Below, piece by piece: positions 22,563 through 35,444 of a stretch of 64,000 bases of DNA. The notes below the pieces were generated by a model, which had not been told where the DNA came from, did no database searches, and was given only the letters and a program-made list of their open reading frames with translations. The position numbers and the translations under genes were made by a program. The stretch comes from Neopestalotiopsis rosae (lineage: Eukaryota; Ascomycota; Sordariomycetes; Amphisphaeriales; Sporocadaceae), in the NCBI GenBank assembly GCA_023078685.1, contig JALGAS010000007.1:2542001-2606000 (forward strand), written 5' to 3'. How positions within the stretch are numbered: position 1 is the stretch's first letter; each line of letters opens with the position of its first letter.

Positions 22563-24391
22563 ATGAACGACAATGAGACTGCAGCAGCGGTCGTGGAAAC
22601 AACCACGACACCCAAGACCAATGGTCATTTGTCCGACGCCGTCGATTTATCGCACCATCTGAATGTGCTGTCGCGTTCGCGGCATCCCAGTCCGCTCAAG
22701 GATATAATCAAATTCATGGGCTATGATGGCATGATCAGTTTGGCTGGAGGTAAGTCAACTCATCGATGAATTGAAAGATCCAAATATTAATTGCGGATCC
22801 AAGGTCTCCCCCATCCATCTTTGTTCCCCGTGTACGATGCATCGTTCACCGTGTCGGCGCCATCGCCAGCGAGCAGCAATCTTGAAGTCAAACTGACCAA
22901 TAACTCGACGGAATCATCGCCATTGTCCAAATTTCTGCAGTACGGTGAGGGCATCGTGTACCGGAAATCCCACCAACTTCATTAAATACTAAATCTTTCA
23001 CAGGAACCTGCACAGGAAATGCCGAGCTGCGACAATGGTGTCTAGACTTTACGCGGCAGATCCACCGCCCGGCCTACCGGGACTGCGAGGTGCTCCTGCA
23101 CCCGGGCAACACCAACGCCTGGAGCAAGGTGGTCGGTCTGCTGTGCGAAAAGGGCGACCACATTCTGTGCGAGAGCTACACCTACCCTTCGTCGCAGGCC
23201 CTGTGGATCCCCAATGATAATTTCGCCGCGCCCGTCGCCATGGACGGTGAGGGCATCACGGACGTCGCGCTTGAGGAGACATTGGCCACATGGGAGGTGA
23301 AGCATCCCGGCGTCAAGAGGCCGCATGTTCTCTACCTGGTTAGCGTGGGATCGAACCCGACGGGTGTGTCGATGGGGTCGGAAAGGCGCAGGAAAATCTA
23401 TGAGATTTGCGTCAAGTATGGTGAGCAGTTTGCAAAGTTGATCTTCTCAATCGATTTTGCTTGATTTGCTGATTTAAAGCCTATAGATGTCATCATTGTC
23501 GAAGATGACCCCTACTACTTCCTACAATACCCAGAAATCGACACTTCAGGATCTCCCACCGAGTACACCACCACCAGCAACGAAGAATTCCTGTCTTCAC
23601 TAGTCCCATCATTTCTGCGCTTCGACCGACAAGGTCGTGTAATCCGACTCGAGTCTTTCAGCAAAACCCTGGCACCGGGCCTGCGCCTGGGCTACTTTGT
23701 AGCCAACCCGCTGTTCACGGAGCGCCTTCTGCGCGCCACCGAGGTCGAGACGCAGGACCCGTCGGGCCTGTCGCAGGCCTTGGTGCTGGGCCTGCTCACG
23801 CGCTGGTCCCTCGACGGCTACATCACCTGGCTGCAGAATCTGCGCCTCGAGTACCAGCGCCGCCGGGACTGGATGATTGCTGCGCTGCGCGCGAGTTTTG
23901 ATCTGGCACCCGCGTCCGAATTTCCGGGGCTATCGGGGGCTGAGGACGGGTCACTTGTCGCTGCAATTCACGGACCCGACGGGTCGAGGGTGCCCGTGTT
24001 TAGCTTTATCGCGCCCACGGGTGGCATGTTCATCTGGACCAAGTTCTACTTTGGCCAGAATGCCAAGTACCTGGCGCTCAAGCACGCCGGAACTGAGGTT
24101 GATCCCGAGCAGACCTTTGCCAACAAGCTGTGGGCCGAGCTGGCTGAAGAGCGCGTGCTTCTGACGCCCGGGTACTATTATCACCCCTGGCAGGGCGCCG
24201 ACAAGACTAGCACGACTGCGCGAGGTGCTGATCCGGACTCGTCGCATTTTCGACTGGCATTTTCCATGACTACGGTAAGTGTTGCACTGTTGTGGTCATG
24301 TTAGCTTTACTGACTGTTGTTATAGAAAGAAGATATGGAATTGGGCATTGAGCGGATGGCGAGTGTGATCCGGAGATCGTGGGCGCCATAA
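22563..24391 (+). CDS. PLP-dependent class I/II aminotransferase (aromatic/2-aminoadipate type)
   Basis: Exons 22563-22749, 22804-22944, 23004-23420, 23487-24274 and 24326-24391 give 532 aa. The fold-type I motifs are present: FMGYDGMISLAGGLPHPSLF near the N-terminus, YGTCTGNAELRQW, HPGNTNAWSKVVGLL, VSVGSNPTGVSM, the PLP Asp/Tyr region DVIIVEDDPYYFL and the Schiff-base lysine in SFSKTLAPGLRLGYF. Arg in FRLAFSMTT would bind the alpha-carboxylate. This matches Aro8-like fungal aminotransferases, which interconvert aromatic amino acids or 2-aminoadipate with 2-oxo acids; the exact substrate cannot be read. No mitochondrial presequence is seen. It is divergent from an organic-anion carrier. Confidence 0.92.
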
Positions 24392-24662
24392 TGTACATGG
24401 TAAAAGTGCTTTTGGGACGATAATCAATGAGAATCATGTTCCAGAATCATGTCGATGCGATGGCAAAAATCGAAAATCATGAGAATGCAGGTGGAACGTC
24501 TATTCACGCTCTATGCGTTGAACGTCTATATAATACAATGCTGGGAACTATTTACAAAATGAAGAGAAAGAGAAAATAGATGAAAGTGTTTCATCCGAGC
24601 CGCTACACATCAACTCGTGAGAGTCGACAAGGGAGAAAAGTCATTTCAAGAGCAAGGAAAAT

Positions 24663-27207
24663 CTAAGAGTGCCAGTTGACCTGGTGGCGAACGGATCTCT
24701 TTCTCTTCTTGCACTTGCTGGTACCGCTACCCGAGGAGCCGGAACCAGTAGCAGGGGTGGTGGAGTTGGATCCTCCGGTGCTGCTGCCGCCGTTCCAGTT
24801 GGCGACGTTGTAGGCGGCGATCTTGGCGGCGGCCTGCTCGGCGACGACCATGATGATGGCCTGGGTGTTGCCGGTGGGCAGGTCCGGGTGGATGGAGGCG
24901 TCGACGACGAACAGGTTGTCGGTGCCGTAGACACGCGTGTCGAGATCGACGACGGCGGTGCCGTTGTCGGTGCGGCCGTCGTCGGTGCCCATCCTGGCGC
25001 TGCCGACCCAGTGGTCGCCGCTGACGAGGGAGGCCGAGATGATGCTGGAGGGGGTGGCGCCCGAGGTGGAGTAGCTCAGGGTGTGGCTGCTGTTGCCCGA
25101 GGCGATGGACGAGGTGTTGCTGGAAGAGGTCATGTCCAGGAGAGACTGGATAAAGTCCGAGTACACGGCCATGTCCTCATCGGTGGTCAACCACGGCTTG
25201 GTGTTGAGGACGGTGGAGCCCGAAGCCGAGATACCGAGCTCACCGCGACTGGTGGCACCGTGGGTAAGGAAGACCTTGACGGTGACGGTGTCGTCGGCCA
25301 TGGCGCTAATGGTTCCCTGGAGGTAGCGAGTGACACCGTCGGTTCCGTTGGCTGAGGTCCAAATGTGCATGCGCTGAGCAGCCTGAGTAATGGTACCGGC
25401 ACCCTCCTCGTACAGACTCAGATCAGTCTCGTTGGGCGAAGAGGCGAGACCCTTGAAGTCAAAGGCCTCAAAGGTGGGAGCGGCAGTGAATTGCAGAGGC
25501 ACCTGAGCGTGGTCCATGAGGTTGTGGCCGACAGGCAGGTCAATCCAGTCAGCCGAGTCGGGCAGGGAAACACCGGAGGTTCCGCTCTGAACAATGCTGA
25601 GAGCATCGGAGCGACCAATACCAGAGTTCCAGAGGACACGGGGGGTGGAAAGGGCACCAGAAGCGAGGACGACCTTGCCGTTGGTGTTGAGGTTGATGAT
25701 CTGAGTGGAACCGTCAGTGGCCTGGGTCAGGACACCAGTGACGGTGCTGCCAGTGCGCAGGACCTGGATGACGTTGGTCTCGAGTCTCAGGGTAAAGGTG
25801 TCGAGCTGCTCAGCAAAGGGCATGTAGGTCCTGGCGGGTCCAGCGCGGAGGTGGTTGGAGATACTCCAGGCAGGACGAGAAAAGACGTTTTGCTTCTCGT
25901 TGGGGCTCTCAATGGAATCAACCTCGTTCCAACCCTGCTGGCTAAGGTAGGCAGACCATGTGGTGTAGGCAAGGTCATCGTAGTGCTTGCCGTCAGCAGA
26001 GGGTTGAGTGGTACCGGGGTTACGAGTGTAGAGACGGTCAGCAGCCTCGGAAATGGAGTCCCATTCCCAGCCCGTGGGCCAGCGCTCAAAGTCGTGAGAC
26101 GGAGGGCGAATGAAGTTGAGACCGTTGACGGAGCTGGAACCACCAAGCAGACAGCCAGCAGTGGAGGCAGTGTCGGAGCAGAACTTGGTACCGGAGATGG
26201 TGGACAAACTGCTACCAAGGGCGGGCACATCGTAGGGGGTCAGGGTGTCATTCCAGGACAGACCCTGGCTGGAGCCCAGAGAGACGGTGTTGGCAGGGCC
26301 ACGCTCAATGAGCAACACGTTGACACCACTCTCAGCCAAACGCTCAGCAGCAATGATACCAGAGGTACCACCACCGACGACAATGACATCGTAAGTGGTG
26401 TTGAAGGTTGTCGGGGTAGAGATAGTGCTGTTTGAGCCAGTGCCCGTAGCAGGGGTGGTGGAGTTGGTTGAGTTGGATCCTCCAGTTGAGGGAGTAGTGC
26501 TGACCTCTGATGCGTACGCGGCCCAAGTAGCATACTGAGCAGACTGAGCAGCAGTGAAGTTGGCAACATAAATGTTGGAACCCAGGTCGTGGTAGACCAG
26601 AGCAGTCGACGCGTCAGACGGCGTCGTTGGGTTGGAGCTGGAGATGGCAAAACCAAGAGCACCAGTATCGGCAGTGAAGTCAAAGGTGGTGGTTCCTCCA
26701 ATAACGCAGCTCTGGCAAACAAAGGTGTATGACAAGTGCGTGCTGTTGATGAAGGTACCATTGGCAATGGGCAGTGCCGACAGTGTCGAGTTTGTGTACA
26801 CATCGGGGGTTGAGTAAGCGCTTGTGTATCGGAAACTGGACACAACCTCGTCTCCGTTGGGCCACGCGACGAGCAAAAGTCCTATACAAATGTATTGTTT
26901 AGTGCATGTTCTGTAAAACAGGGAGACGAAGGACGATAATCATGAGATACATACTGCCAGTCATTCCGGGTCCCATTGCCAAAGCACCCCAACCAGCTCC
27001 GTCAGTCAGAGGAATGACCATCTGACCAATGAAATCGGTAGTGGCATCCTCTGCCGTGGCCATACCAAAGCTATATCCGGTAGTATCGAAGTATGTCTGG
27101 AAGTCGATACCAGTGTTGGAATCTGTGTAAGCCGCCGTCTTGACAGCAGCCGTTGCCACTTGGGCAAGCCCAGCAAGGGCCAACGAGCCCACGAGGGTAG
27201 AATGCAT
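24663..27207 (-). CDS. Cellobiose dehydrogenase-like flavocytochrome (AA8 + AA3 GMC), secreted
   Basis: Exons 27207-26955 and 26881-24663 give 823 aa. A signal peptide (MHSTLVGSLALAGLAQVATA) precedes a CDH-type cytochrome b domain of about 190 residues, with candidate heme ligands Met in YSFGMATAED and His in ALVYHDLGSNIYVANF. A Ser/Thr/Asn linker follows, then a GMC flavodehydrogenase: FAD motif YDVIVVGGGTSGIIAAERL, CLLGGSSSVNGLNF, active-site His in SGDHWVGSARMGT and Asn in DLPTGNTQAIIMVV. Family knowledge: CDH oxidises cellobiose or other oligosaccharides at the cell exterior and passes electrons through heme to LPMOs. The C-terminus repeats the linker sequence and then ends in a short basic tail rather than a CBM. 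A TATA stretch (27243-27252) lies about 40 bp upstream. Confidence 0.9.
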
Positions 27208-29814
27208 CTTGAGTGACTTGTTTTGTAAAATGACTGTGAGCGTTATATATATCCTTCTTTTTCTTATTTGTTGAGTTTTTGTAATGAATGTAGCTGGCCT
27301 TCAAAGGCTGTAAAGAATTGAATGTATGAATGAAAGAATGACAAACACCGAACTAGCGGCGATAGTTGAAAAGAATGTGCAAGCACCTGGAAAAGATGAA
27401 ATGGGAGAGAATAGAAAGTGACCAAGAGTACGGGGGAGATCATATATCTATGTTCTCTCCCCATCATGTCTACGGACTTGGTCAGCATAGGGACTTCACC
27501 CACTGTTCCTAGACTATACCCATGTCCAGAGCCTCAGGCACAGATTCGCCGTCTCGGTAGGTGAACCGATTGAAGGAAAAACGACTTGGCATGAAACAAG
27601 ATGCGCGTATCCACTCAATATGATAAACCAGTTCAGGCAGCTGTATGTAAAGGTATGGAGCCTCAATCGGGGGCATGCTTAGCATAATGGAAAAACGGCC
27701 TTGGATCACGAACCACCATCTGGTGTTGTTAAGCTTGAAGGGCCCCCACTAATCCCACTATCCATAATTTAAACATCAGGTGAACTTACCCCGGCTTGCT
27801 AGCGACTAGAATTCTCAAGTAGAGGTGTTGACCCATATGATGTTGGGAATGGCATGTCGCTGATTGGCTAGACGAGATGACTTTTGTTTCAGTCATATAG
27901 CCCACAGCGACTTGGATGCTGAGCGGCTCTGCTGGCTGATCCTGGAGAGATCCATCGCTTCGGGGCTCGGCTAGGCTATAAGGAGGCCAAGATTGGCCCA
28001 GCAATATAAACAATACAGCGCCCCTGGGGACCCCTGTTGGCCCCTGGCTTACCACCCCAGATACATCCCAGTTCTTCGCTTGACATCCGACATGATTCTA
28101 GATCTTTTGGCAGTATTTTGACCTCATTTGCTCTCTCCTGTGTGGCCTTGATTGCTGCATGTTGGTATGGACTGCTGGCTCTGCTCCGTCTGATATTGAT
28201 CAAACCGCTTTCGCAGCGTGGGATCAGGGCAAGGATGTCGCGTGGGGATCTAGATGCTTGCGCGCTACAGTATAATTGCTCATCGGCCGATTGGCTTGAT
28301 CTGTAAATATGATGCCATGATTTGAGACGTATAGATTAGACAGGTGCGCATGCATGTCCATGTATCGTGCTGAGCGTTGCACGCGCGTCATTTTCGATCA
28401 AAAATAAGACAGCTACACCTGTTGCGCTGCATGGTACGCTTGACACCCAAGCAGAATTCTGCGCGCAAACGGGCGATTAGTATAATCCTCTACGGTCCTG
28501 GCAGATCGTAGGTATACATATTGGCAGTCAGGGTTTGGCGATTGGCAGAACATAGCTCAAGAAGGTGCAATATCTTGCGGAACCAGGCAGCTCAGTGAAG
28601 ATACTTACAGTTCCAGAGTTCGTCTGGGCCGCCCACGACTGGCGCCCGAGACCCATCCACTAACCTAGCTGGCTGATGACAGCGCCCAGCGCCGTTGACA
28701 GATAAAGAAGACGGGGGACAGAAAGCTTAAAAATCTAAGAAATAATACTTCTTTTCCTCACATGACACCAGTACTCGAGGTAGAAACCTTTTCCACGTCA
28801 TTCATGAATTGGAATAATCCAGCCGCAGTATGCAAAACTCTGTTTGCTTAGGGCAATCAGCTTTCGTTTCCAAAAGCTCATAAACGCAATTTCTTTCCTT
28901 GTTGCCTGGCTTAAAAAGTGAAGTTCGGATGCAAGACTCGTTGATCTTCTGAGTCTCTTTAACCTCAGCAGGAGATCTGCTCAGGAACATTCCTGTGGAA
29001 CCTAGGTAAAATGGTATTCTGAGAACACTCAGATCAATGATGCGTGCCATAAATGTTCTGACTGAGATAATAGGTGGCTCGGAATAAAACTGCAGTGCAC
29101 GGTTATACTCGAGTATAACGCGCTACCGCTGCCGCTCGGTGGCTCTGTTGGAGCTACGGTGCTTGCCGATTAGTGGGCTGTCAGCTATTGTGTCGTACGT
29201 AGCACTGTTCGGCATCTCAGCGTGACCACGAGAGTGGCTGGGACCCAGGTGAAGGCTGCTAAAATGTCCTTCCTCCGTTTCTCTTATACTTATTTTTGAG
29301 TTGCAGAAGTCTCCATCAGGGACATGATTGCTCTCTTGACCTCTGCAACAATGGCTTTGAGAGGTCGCAATTATGAGGTGCAGAAGCCCTCAAGTGCTTG
29401 GCATACTGGTGAGCTACCAGCCACTAGACAGACCAACGGCCCGTCACAATCCGGTGGCTGTCAACAGATGAACTCCGCTATTTGTGCAGCGACCCAATGC
29501 GGATCCTGCCAACGCCTCAGCCACGATGACTCTTCATGGCATCGTCTTTGATATTCTTTTGCTTTCTGTACATATTTTATGGACTATATGAATGTCCGAT
29601 AACAACAGCTTCTCACATCTGATATACACTTTTAAGGAAACACTTCTAACACGGGAGTCAACAAACATTGCCGCCATCCCCACTAGCGAGAGATTTGGCT
29701 TGTGTTTGTTCAGGCGGCATAAAAGGACGGCAAGGCCTATAGAGATCTCATTCTCTCATCACCAGGCTGCAACCTGGGAAGCAAGAACTTGGCCAAGGTC
29801 ACTGTCAAGTCGAG
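27208..29814. other. Gene-poor intergenic region, 2.6 kb
   Basis: This contains the upstream region of the CDH-like gene and of the DUF1308-like gene. An 82-codon ATG frame on the minus strand (28802-29050) and a 75-codon plus frame (29324-29551) have no motif, partner exon or homology I recognise. No repeats or RNA genes are recognisable. Confidence 0.5.
27243..27252 (-). promoter_or_regulatory. TATA-like element of the CDH-like gene
   Basis: On the minus strand this reads ATATATATAA, 36-45 bp upstream of the ATG at 27207. The spacing is short but usual for highly expressed fungal genes. Confidence 0.4.
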
Positions 29815-31378
29815 ATGGCATCGCAGCAGGACGGGGCAGACGATGCAGTGCACGAACTGCTGGCACGAGCCAATGGCCTGCTGTCGGAGCTGTCGACCTT
29901 CGCCGCTCATTATAACAAGGTGGCCGACTCGTACAGCGGCGATGGCGCCCATTTGACCGCTAGCACCGTCAATTACTTGCGGCAGCAGCTCAAAAGTGAG
30001 GTGCAAGCACTTAGCGGCATTCTCGAGAAGCAGTCGGGCCCAGACAGCGTCATGTCAACGCACCGCGTCTCTTCCACCAATCTGCCCTTTTTCGAATCAC
30101 TGTGGGCTTACGCAAAACAGTCCCACGACATAGTGGCTCTGCGGAAATGGGTGTGCAACGGACAGTACGAAGGCAAAGATGTTCTCGCCCCGGGCACGCA
30201 TATTGTCCACATGCCTGGTGACTCCATTCCATCCAAACACACGACAACGCTCGTCGATATCATTACAGATGGAGGTCGCACTTGGGTCAAAATCGCAGCT
30301 ACCACCTCGAAACGCTTGCTCTGGGACATGACCAAGCTTGGGTGGGCCATTGGCGCCGATGATAATGATGACGACGAAGATGCAGACATGTCAGACGATG
30401 AACTCGAAGATATACCCCTTTTCAAGGCCGCCAAAGGTATGGCCGTGTCGGCAAAAGCTTATCGGATACGGGGCGCTTCCCCTGATGTGCGACTGATATT
30501 GCCGCGCATCGCTAGTGGGGAGTCAAAAGACGTTGACCTGGTCCTCAACCGGATACGCGCTCTTGGAATCAAGGTGCTATGCAGCAATGAACTCGAGAAC
30601 CTTGCGCCTGTCCCTCTGACAGAAGAGATCCTGAATCAAATGGTGCCAAGTCCACTTGCGATTTTTTCGAACTCCCTAAATATAGATACATCTATACTCA
30701 TTGGTCTTATCTCCGACTTTTCCCACTCCTCGGTCGAGAAACAGCCCTGGTTTACAGCTATGCAACTGGGCCATTTGGCGAACGAGCAGAAACGACAAAT
30801 AGCCACGACTTGGATCTATCCCGCAATGGGCAGCAGACAACTGATATGCACGCCAGAAGCGGCAAGCACCTGCCGGGAGATCGTGGCTACTATTGGAACA
30901 CCCTCGGAAGTTGCGCGGATGAATCTTTTGCTGTGTGAAGATCAAACAATATCTCGCGAACAGCTTGTGCAGGAATTCCAAAAATTGTCAGATCATGAGG
31001 TCCCGTAAGTGCCAACAATTCTTTCTTCTCACTGCAATCTGCGGACGGCGTCAAGTGAGAACAATGCTAACCTCATTGCACTACAGAGCGGACTTGCAAC
31101 TGCCTGTGAAAATCGTGGAGAATACATCAAGTACATCAGAGCTCCCATCTGAAGTCTGGGAAGCGTTGCGCGATGTAACAGAACCCACAAAATCAGTCTT
31201 TGCGTTTGGTTGGGCATCCCACTACACGACTCTTACCTCGAATGGTGCAGGAATCACTAGTCTCACCAAGAACCTCGAGGATGTAAGTTATCAAGCGGAA
31301 TGGCCCTCGGTCTGGCTTTGTCCATTTAGTCGGTCTTTGGTCGGAGTGCCGAAACATCTTCGCGATGGAGAAGCATGA
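29815..31378 (+). CDS. DUF1308 (UPF0415)-like protein (two exons)
   Basis: Exons 29815-31004 and 31087-31378 give 493 aa. An N-terminal helical region (HELLARANGLLSELSTFAAH) precedes SSTNLPFFESLWAYAKQSHDI, a WVKIAATTSKRLLWDM block, an acidic insert (DDNDDDEDADMSDDELED), then the segment ESKDVDLVLNRIRALGIKV and SNSLNIDTSILIGLISDFSH, which resemble DUF1308/UPF0415 proteins. Function is unknown; the family's C-terminal part is thought to be PIN-like, which I cannot verify here. A gtaagt at 31284 could define a further intron (to ttag near 31330). The unspliced frame VWLCPFSRSLVGVPK looks more conserved, so it is kept. Confidence 0.7.
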
Positions 31379-31664
31379 AATCCGTCACGTGTATGTGATC
31401 ACAGTGTAAAGGGACAGCTGAGGTTTGTAGAAAGGAAAGATCAGTACAGTGATAACCAAGAAGAGAATCAATTCAAAGCGTTTGTCATATTGCAATCACA
31501 TGCGCACTCTTGCATAAGGCAACCATCCGAACCCCCAGCATCCGAACCTCCAGCACTATACCTCTAAAGCCGTCGGAGGTAGATGAAACGAAACCCTGAT
31601 GATCATAAATCTTAGCTACAAATCTTGGGATGTGCAGATGTGGTAAATGCCCGCAGTGAGTAGA

Positions 31665-34600
31665 TCATGCTTCCCAATTTGCTTTGGCTTGCCTCAGAAG
31701 CTGGATGACAGAATAGAATCGATCCCTTTCAGCACGTTTTAACGCTTCCTCCACTTCCTCGAGGCGCTTTTCATGCTGAAGGAGCAATGCAACCATATCC
31801 AGGCGTCCGTGGCAGGCTGCTTCTGACAGTGAGTGATCATTGCCTGAGAGGGTTGCGCCTGCTGACAATAGAATCAGGACCAAAGGGATATTCCCGGCTC
31901 CTGCGCATACTTCCAACGGGCTGTCATGCCATTCACTCGACCAATTTGGGTCTGCTCCATTCTCTAGGTGAAATCGAACGAGCTCAATGTCGCCAGATTC
32001 GCTGGCAACGCAAAGTTCATCGTTTTTATCGTACTCTGCACCGCTAGCAAGAAGCAGCGCGAAGATTTCCTTCTTGAGCTGCAAATCTTTGCGCTTGTCT
32101 GCCAACACGTGACTGATTAGTCTGCAAGGACGACCATCTTCCTCACCATATTCATACATGTACTTATAACACCAATCCTCGTAATCAGCATCAACACATG
32201 CTCCCTTTTCAAGAAGCAATTGCATCAAGTGTAGATCCGGTTCGCTACTTTCTACAGCACACAAAAGTGAGGGTGAAATTGTCTTTCTGAAGGCGTCGTA
32301 ATATTCGAAGTTAGGATCGGCGCCATTTTCAAGCAGCATAACGACGAGCTGTTTGCCAATGATTGTTCGCTCGGAGCCACGGTCCTTCTCATAAGCCCTT
32401 ACGTAGGATCCGACCGCAAACTCTAGTGCAGTCTGACCATCATCGTCGCAGTGATTGATGTCAGCTCTGCAAGCAAGCAATGCCTGTACCATGGGAGTAT
32501 TGCGGTTCTGGATGGCATATTCTAGTTTTGATTGGTGCTCCTGTGCGTGAAAAGATGGGGGCTCCTTTGCTTTGTATTCTTCATTGGGCGTTGGCTTCTT
32601 TCTGATCGGATTCATAACGTATCTCGAGTTGAGATCGACACCTTCATCGAAAAGCTTTAGAATCAGCTTGAAACTCCCCCCAAGACAGATCATAAGCGCC
32701 AAGAAGGTACTGGTGCTGTCCTTGTATTTCTCGGCTTCTTTACTGTTGAATAAATGACCATAGCAATGGCCATACAGCTCGTCATGGCTGGAGTCAGCGA
32801 GCCACTGTTGAAAGGCAGCCGGGTCCTTCCAATTTACTTCATTGACAAGAAATTGAGTGACAATGTCGCAAGTTTTTTTTCCATTGATCTCCCACAGATG
32901 TGCCATCAGCCATCGTAACATCTTTGTGCTGAATACGTCAAGGCTTACACATTTCAGATCTTCTCGAGAGAGAGCAAGTCGAGCCCCGTGGTCATGAAGT
33001 ACTCTTAACGCCGAGTGATCCAGTTTTCCAGACTCTGCAAGCGCCAAGATATTAACTTCCCCCACGCTCACTCCAGCTTGGAGACAAGCTTCAACCGCAT
33101 CGCGGTCGTTGAGTTTCATAGCCCTCGCAAATAATTTAGTGCCCAGTCTTTGTATCTGATCTGCACTCAATTTGGGTACGAGGGCCGCAATCGAACGACA
33201 ATTCGCTGTGAAAGCGTGGAAGAACAATTCGTTTTCGGTGAAATGATCAACAACGTATTGTGCCACGGGAGTTGGGAAATAGCGCAGTCCATAAAGAATG
33301 CAGGCGGTATCGCTGGAATAACTGTCAAGTGGTAGCGTATTTGCGCACCAGTCCCCGAGTGGTGAACCGCCTTGCCCATTCAAAGTTTTGAATTCCAGAG
33401 CGAAACCCTCTCTCATCATTGATTCGAAAGCTTTTGGAAGCTGAAAACTTCTTGCAAGGGCAATCTCTTCTATTCTTTTTCGGGGAAGGCCAATGGGATA
33501 TATAATCGTGGTCAGATAATTGTGCAAAGCGTCTTGTCCATTCTCGGCAGACTGTAGAATGCCTGACACGGTGAGTACACCGTGTGGGACTTGACTGAGC
33601 TTTTCAAGTTTCTGAAACAAGGAGCTGCTACTGATGCCGAGGTAAATGGCGTCAAGCAAGGTCTCGTCTGACCAAACGATTTGCCCTTCCAGACGCATCG
33701 GGGCATCCACGTTTTCCCCCATGGACACCAGGAATGAGAGCGCGGATGATAGATCGTCCATATCTATCAGTCCGTTTTGATGGGCAGATACGACATGACC
33801 AGCTACTGTCAGGCCATCCAAACGAAGTTGGAAATCGACATGAGCATCTTTTAATATCCCGAGAATATCATGTCTGCCTCTTACTGCAGCTTCCAGTACA
33901 GGGCAAGTCAGCACCGTCGTGTCCTTGCTCACTGCACCCCTGGCTCTACAAAGTCCAACTGCAGCGAGCCTTGAGAATCCTGGAGTTGTACCGCTGTGTC
34001 TATGAGGCACACTGAACGTAGAGACACTGTTGGGTGACACACCGCATTCGATAATGGCGCGCACAACTTGAGAGCAACCAAGATTTGCCGCGAGAGCGAA
34101 GCATCGAACTCCATTAAGGTCGACCCATTCGGGGCAGCTCAAAGATACTTTCATGACTTGTTCAAAGAACTCCTTTGCCCCCAGCTCGAATGACCATTCT
34201 GCGAGTTTCATCCAGGATTCTTCAATGACGAGTAATCCAGCCTGGAGGACTTCACCAACAAAACTGAGGGGAGCATTCTCAATGAACAAACGCATGGTCT
34301 CTTCTGTTTCCTCAAGTTCTTTGAGATGATTCGAGAAGTGATACACCACCCGACCCAGGACTTGCAAAGCGTCAAAACCTGTGGATACTGTACTGGCTGC
34401 ATCACCATGACTCGAGACTCCATAGAGTCTTGTCTCGTTCGATGAATGCTCTGAATGCGCTGCATCCCCATTTTGCCGGTAAGCGGTCTGCGAGTTTGAC
34501 AGCAATTCTGCATCAAGACCCGAGGCAAAGTAATTGTGGACTGATATTTGGAGGTCAGATCCTTTCAAAATTCGGTGCGTGGCAAATTGAAAACTCACAG

Positions 34601-35444
34601 ATCCGATCCAGGTTCTGCTTGAAAGAATAGAAGGGTAGATCGTTCAACGCCGGTTCACACAACTCTTTGAAGCGGGGGTCAGGTATTGTTGCATGAAATC
34701 GACTTGCGGTAATTGTTCTTGCAGACACCGCGATGTCAATCATCTGATCTATGATGCCGGATCTATTGTACGACAGAGGCTCCGTTTCGTTGAGGATGTC
34801 GCTGGGGCTTCTGACAGAGATTGTATAATCAAACTCGGTCATCTCAAGGTCTTCATTTCTGGGATGAATAGAGACGGAATCGTCGAGCGCTGATAGCACG
34901 TTTTGCTGAGGATAGCAACCTCCAATGAACCTCTCTACTGACTCAAATGAGCCAAGATTTCTCCATTCGATCCTTGCCTCTTGAGGCATAGGAAGATTTT
35001 CTGCACCATTAGAATAGCATTAGTATTATGAGATCAATCATTCGATTGGCGATGAACTGACTTGACAATGAGGGTTCGCGCTTTTCATATCTGCCAATCT
35101 CCTTCATGACCTTTCTCCTCGAAACCTTTCTCCCATTGATATGCACTTCCCATTCGCGATTCTCATTGCCTCTGATACGCTGGCCAATTGCCAGCCACCC
35201 TTTAGGAGTCAGGTTTTTCCTCAGCCCCAGCACATCACGTAGTTTCGTCTCGTAAGTGGACAAGCTGTGTTTGTTAGCCCATTCACCGCCGGCTTGATAT
35301 TGAACAATGCGTAACATGCCTGTTGTTGGGGAAGCCGTGTGCCGCTTCGGCTTCTGATTTGACTTGTTTCAGCGTCTTGTTTTCGTCAATGTACAATCGA
35401 CGAAATAGTATAGCATGTTGATGCCAGATAGACTCAGAAGCCAT
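31665..35444 (-). CDS. Clr5-domain ankyrin-repeat protein (four exons, one GC-AG intron)
   Basis: Exons 35444-35320, 35264-35062, 35000-34599 and 34540-31665 give 1201 aa. The N-terminus, MASESIWHQHAILFRRLYID...KTLKQVKSEAEAAHGFPNN, joins across intron 1 to SLSTYETKLRDVLGLRKN. Together these make a complete Clr5 domain, a short helical module common at the N-terminus of Pezizomycotina proteins. Intron 1 (55 nt) starts with GCATGT, has branch ggctaac and ends cacag. The other two introns are GT-AG. A central region of several hundred residues is helical and repeat-like. The C-terminal ~250 residues contain recognisable ankyrin repeats (DDDGQTALEFAVGSY, VVMLLENGADPNF, LVRFHLENGADPNW, PLVLILLSAGATLS). 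The role is unknown; Clr5 in fission yeast is linked to silencing. Confidence 0.85.

Noticed and set aside
25365..26435. 356-codon plus-strand frame across the CDH-like gene
   Set aside because: Antisense shadow; the minus strand encodes clear AA8 and GMC motifs through the same bases.
28802..29050. 82-codon minus-strand ATG frame
   Set aside because: Plausible composition but no family, no conserved feature and no promoter signal; left as background.
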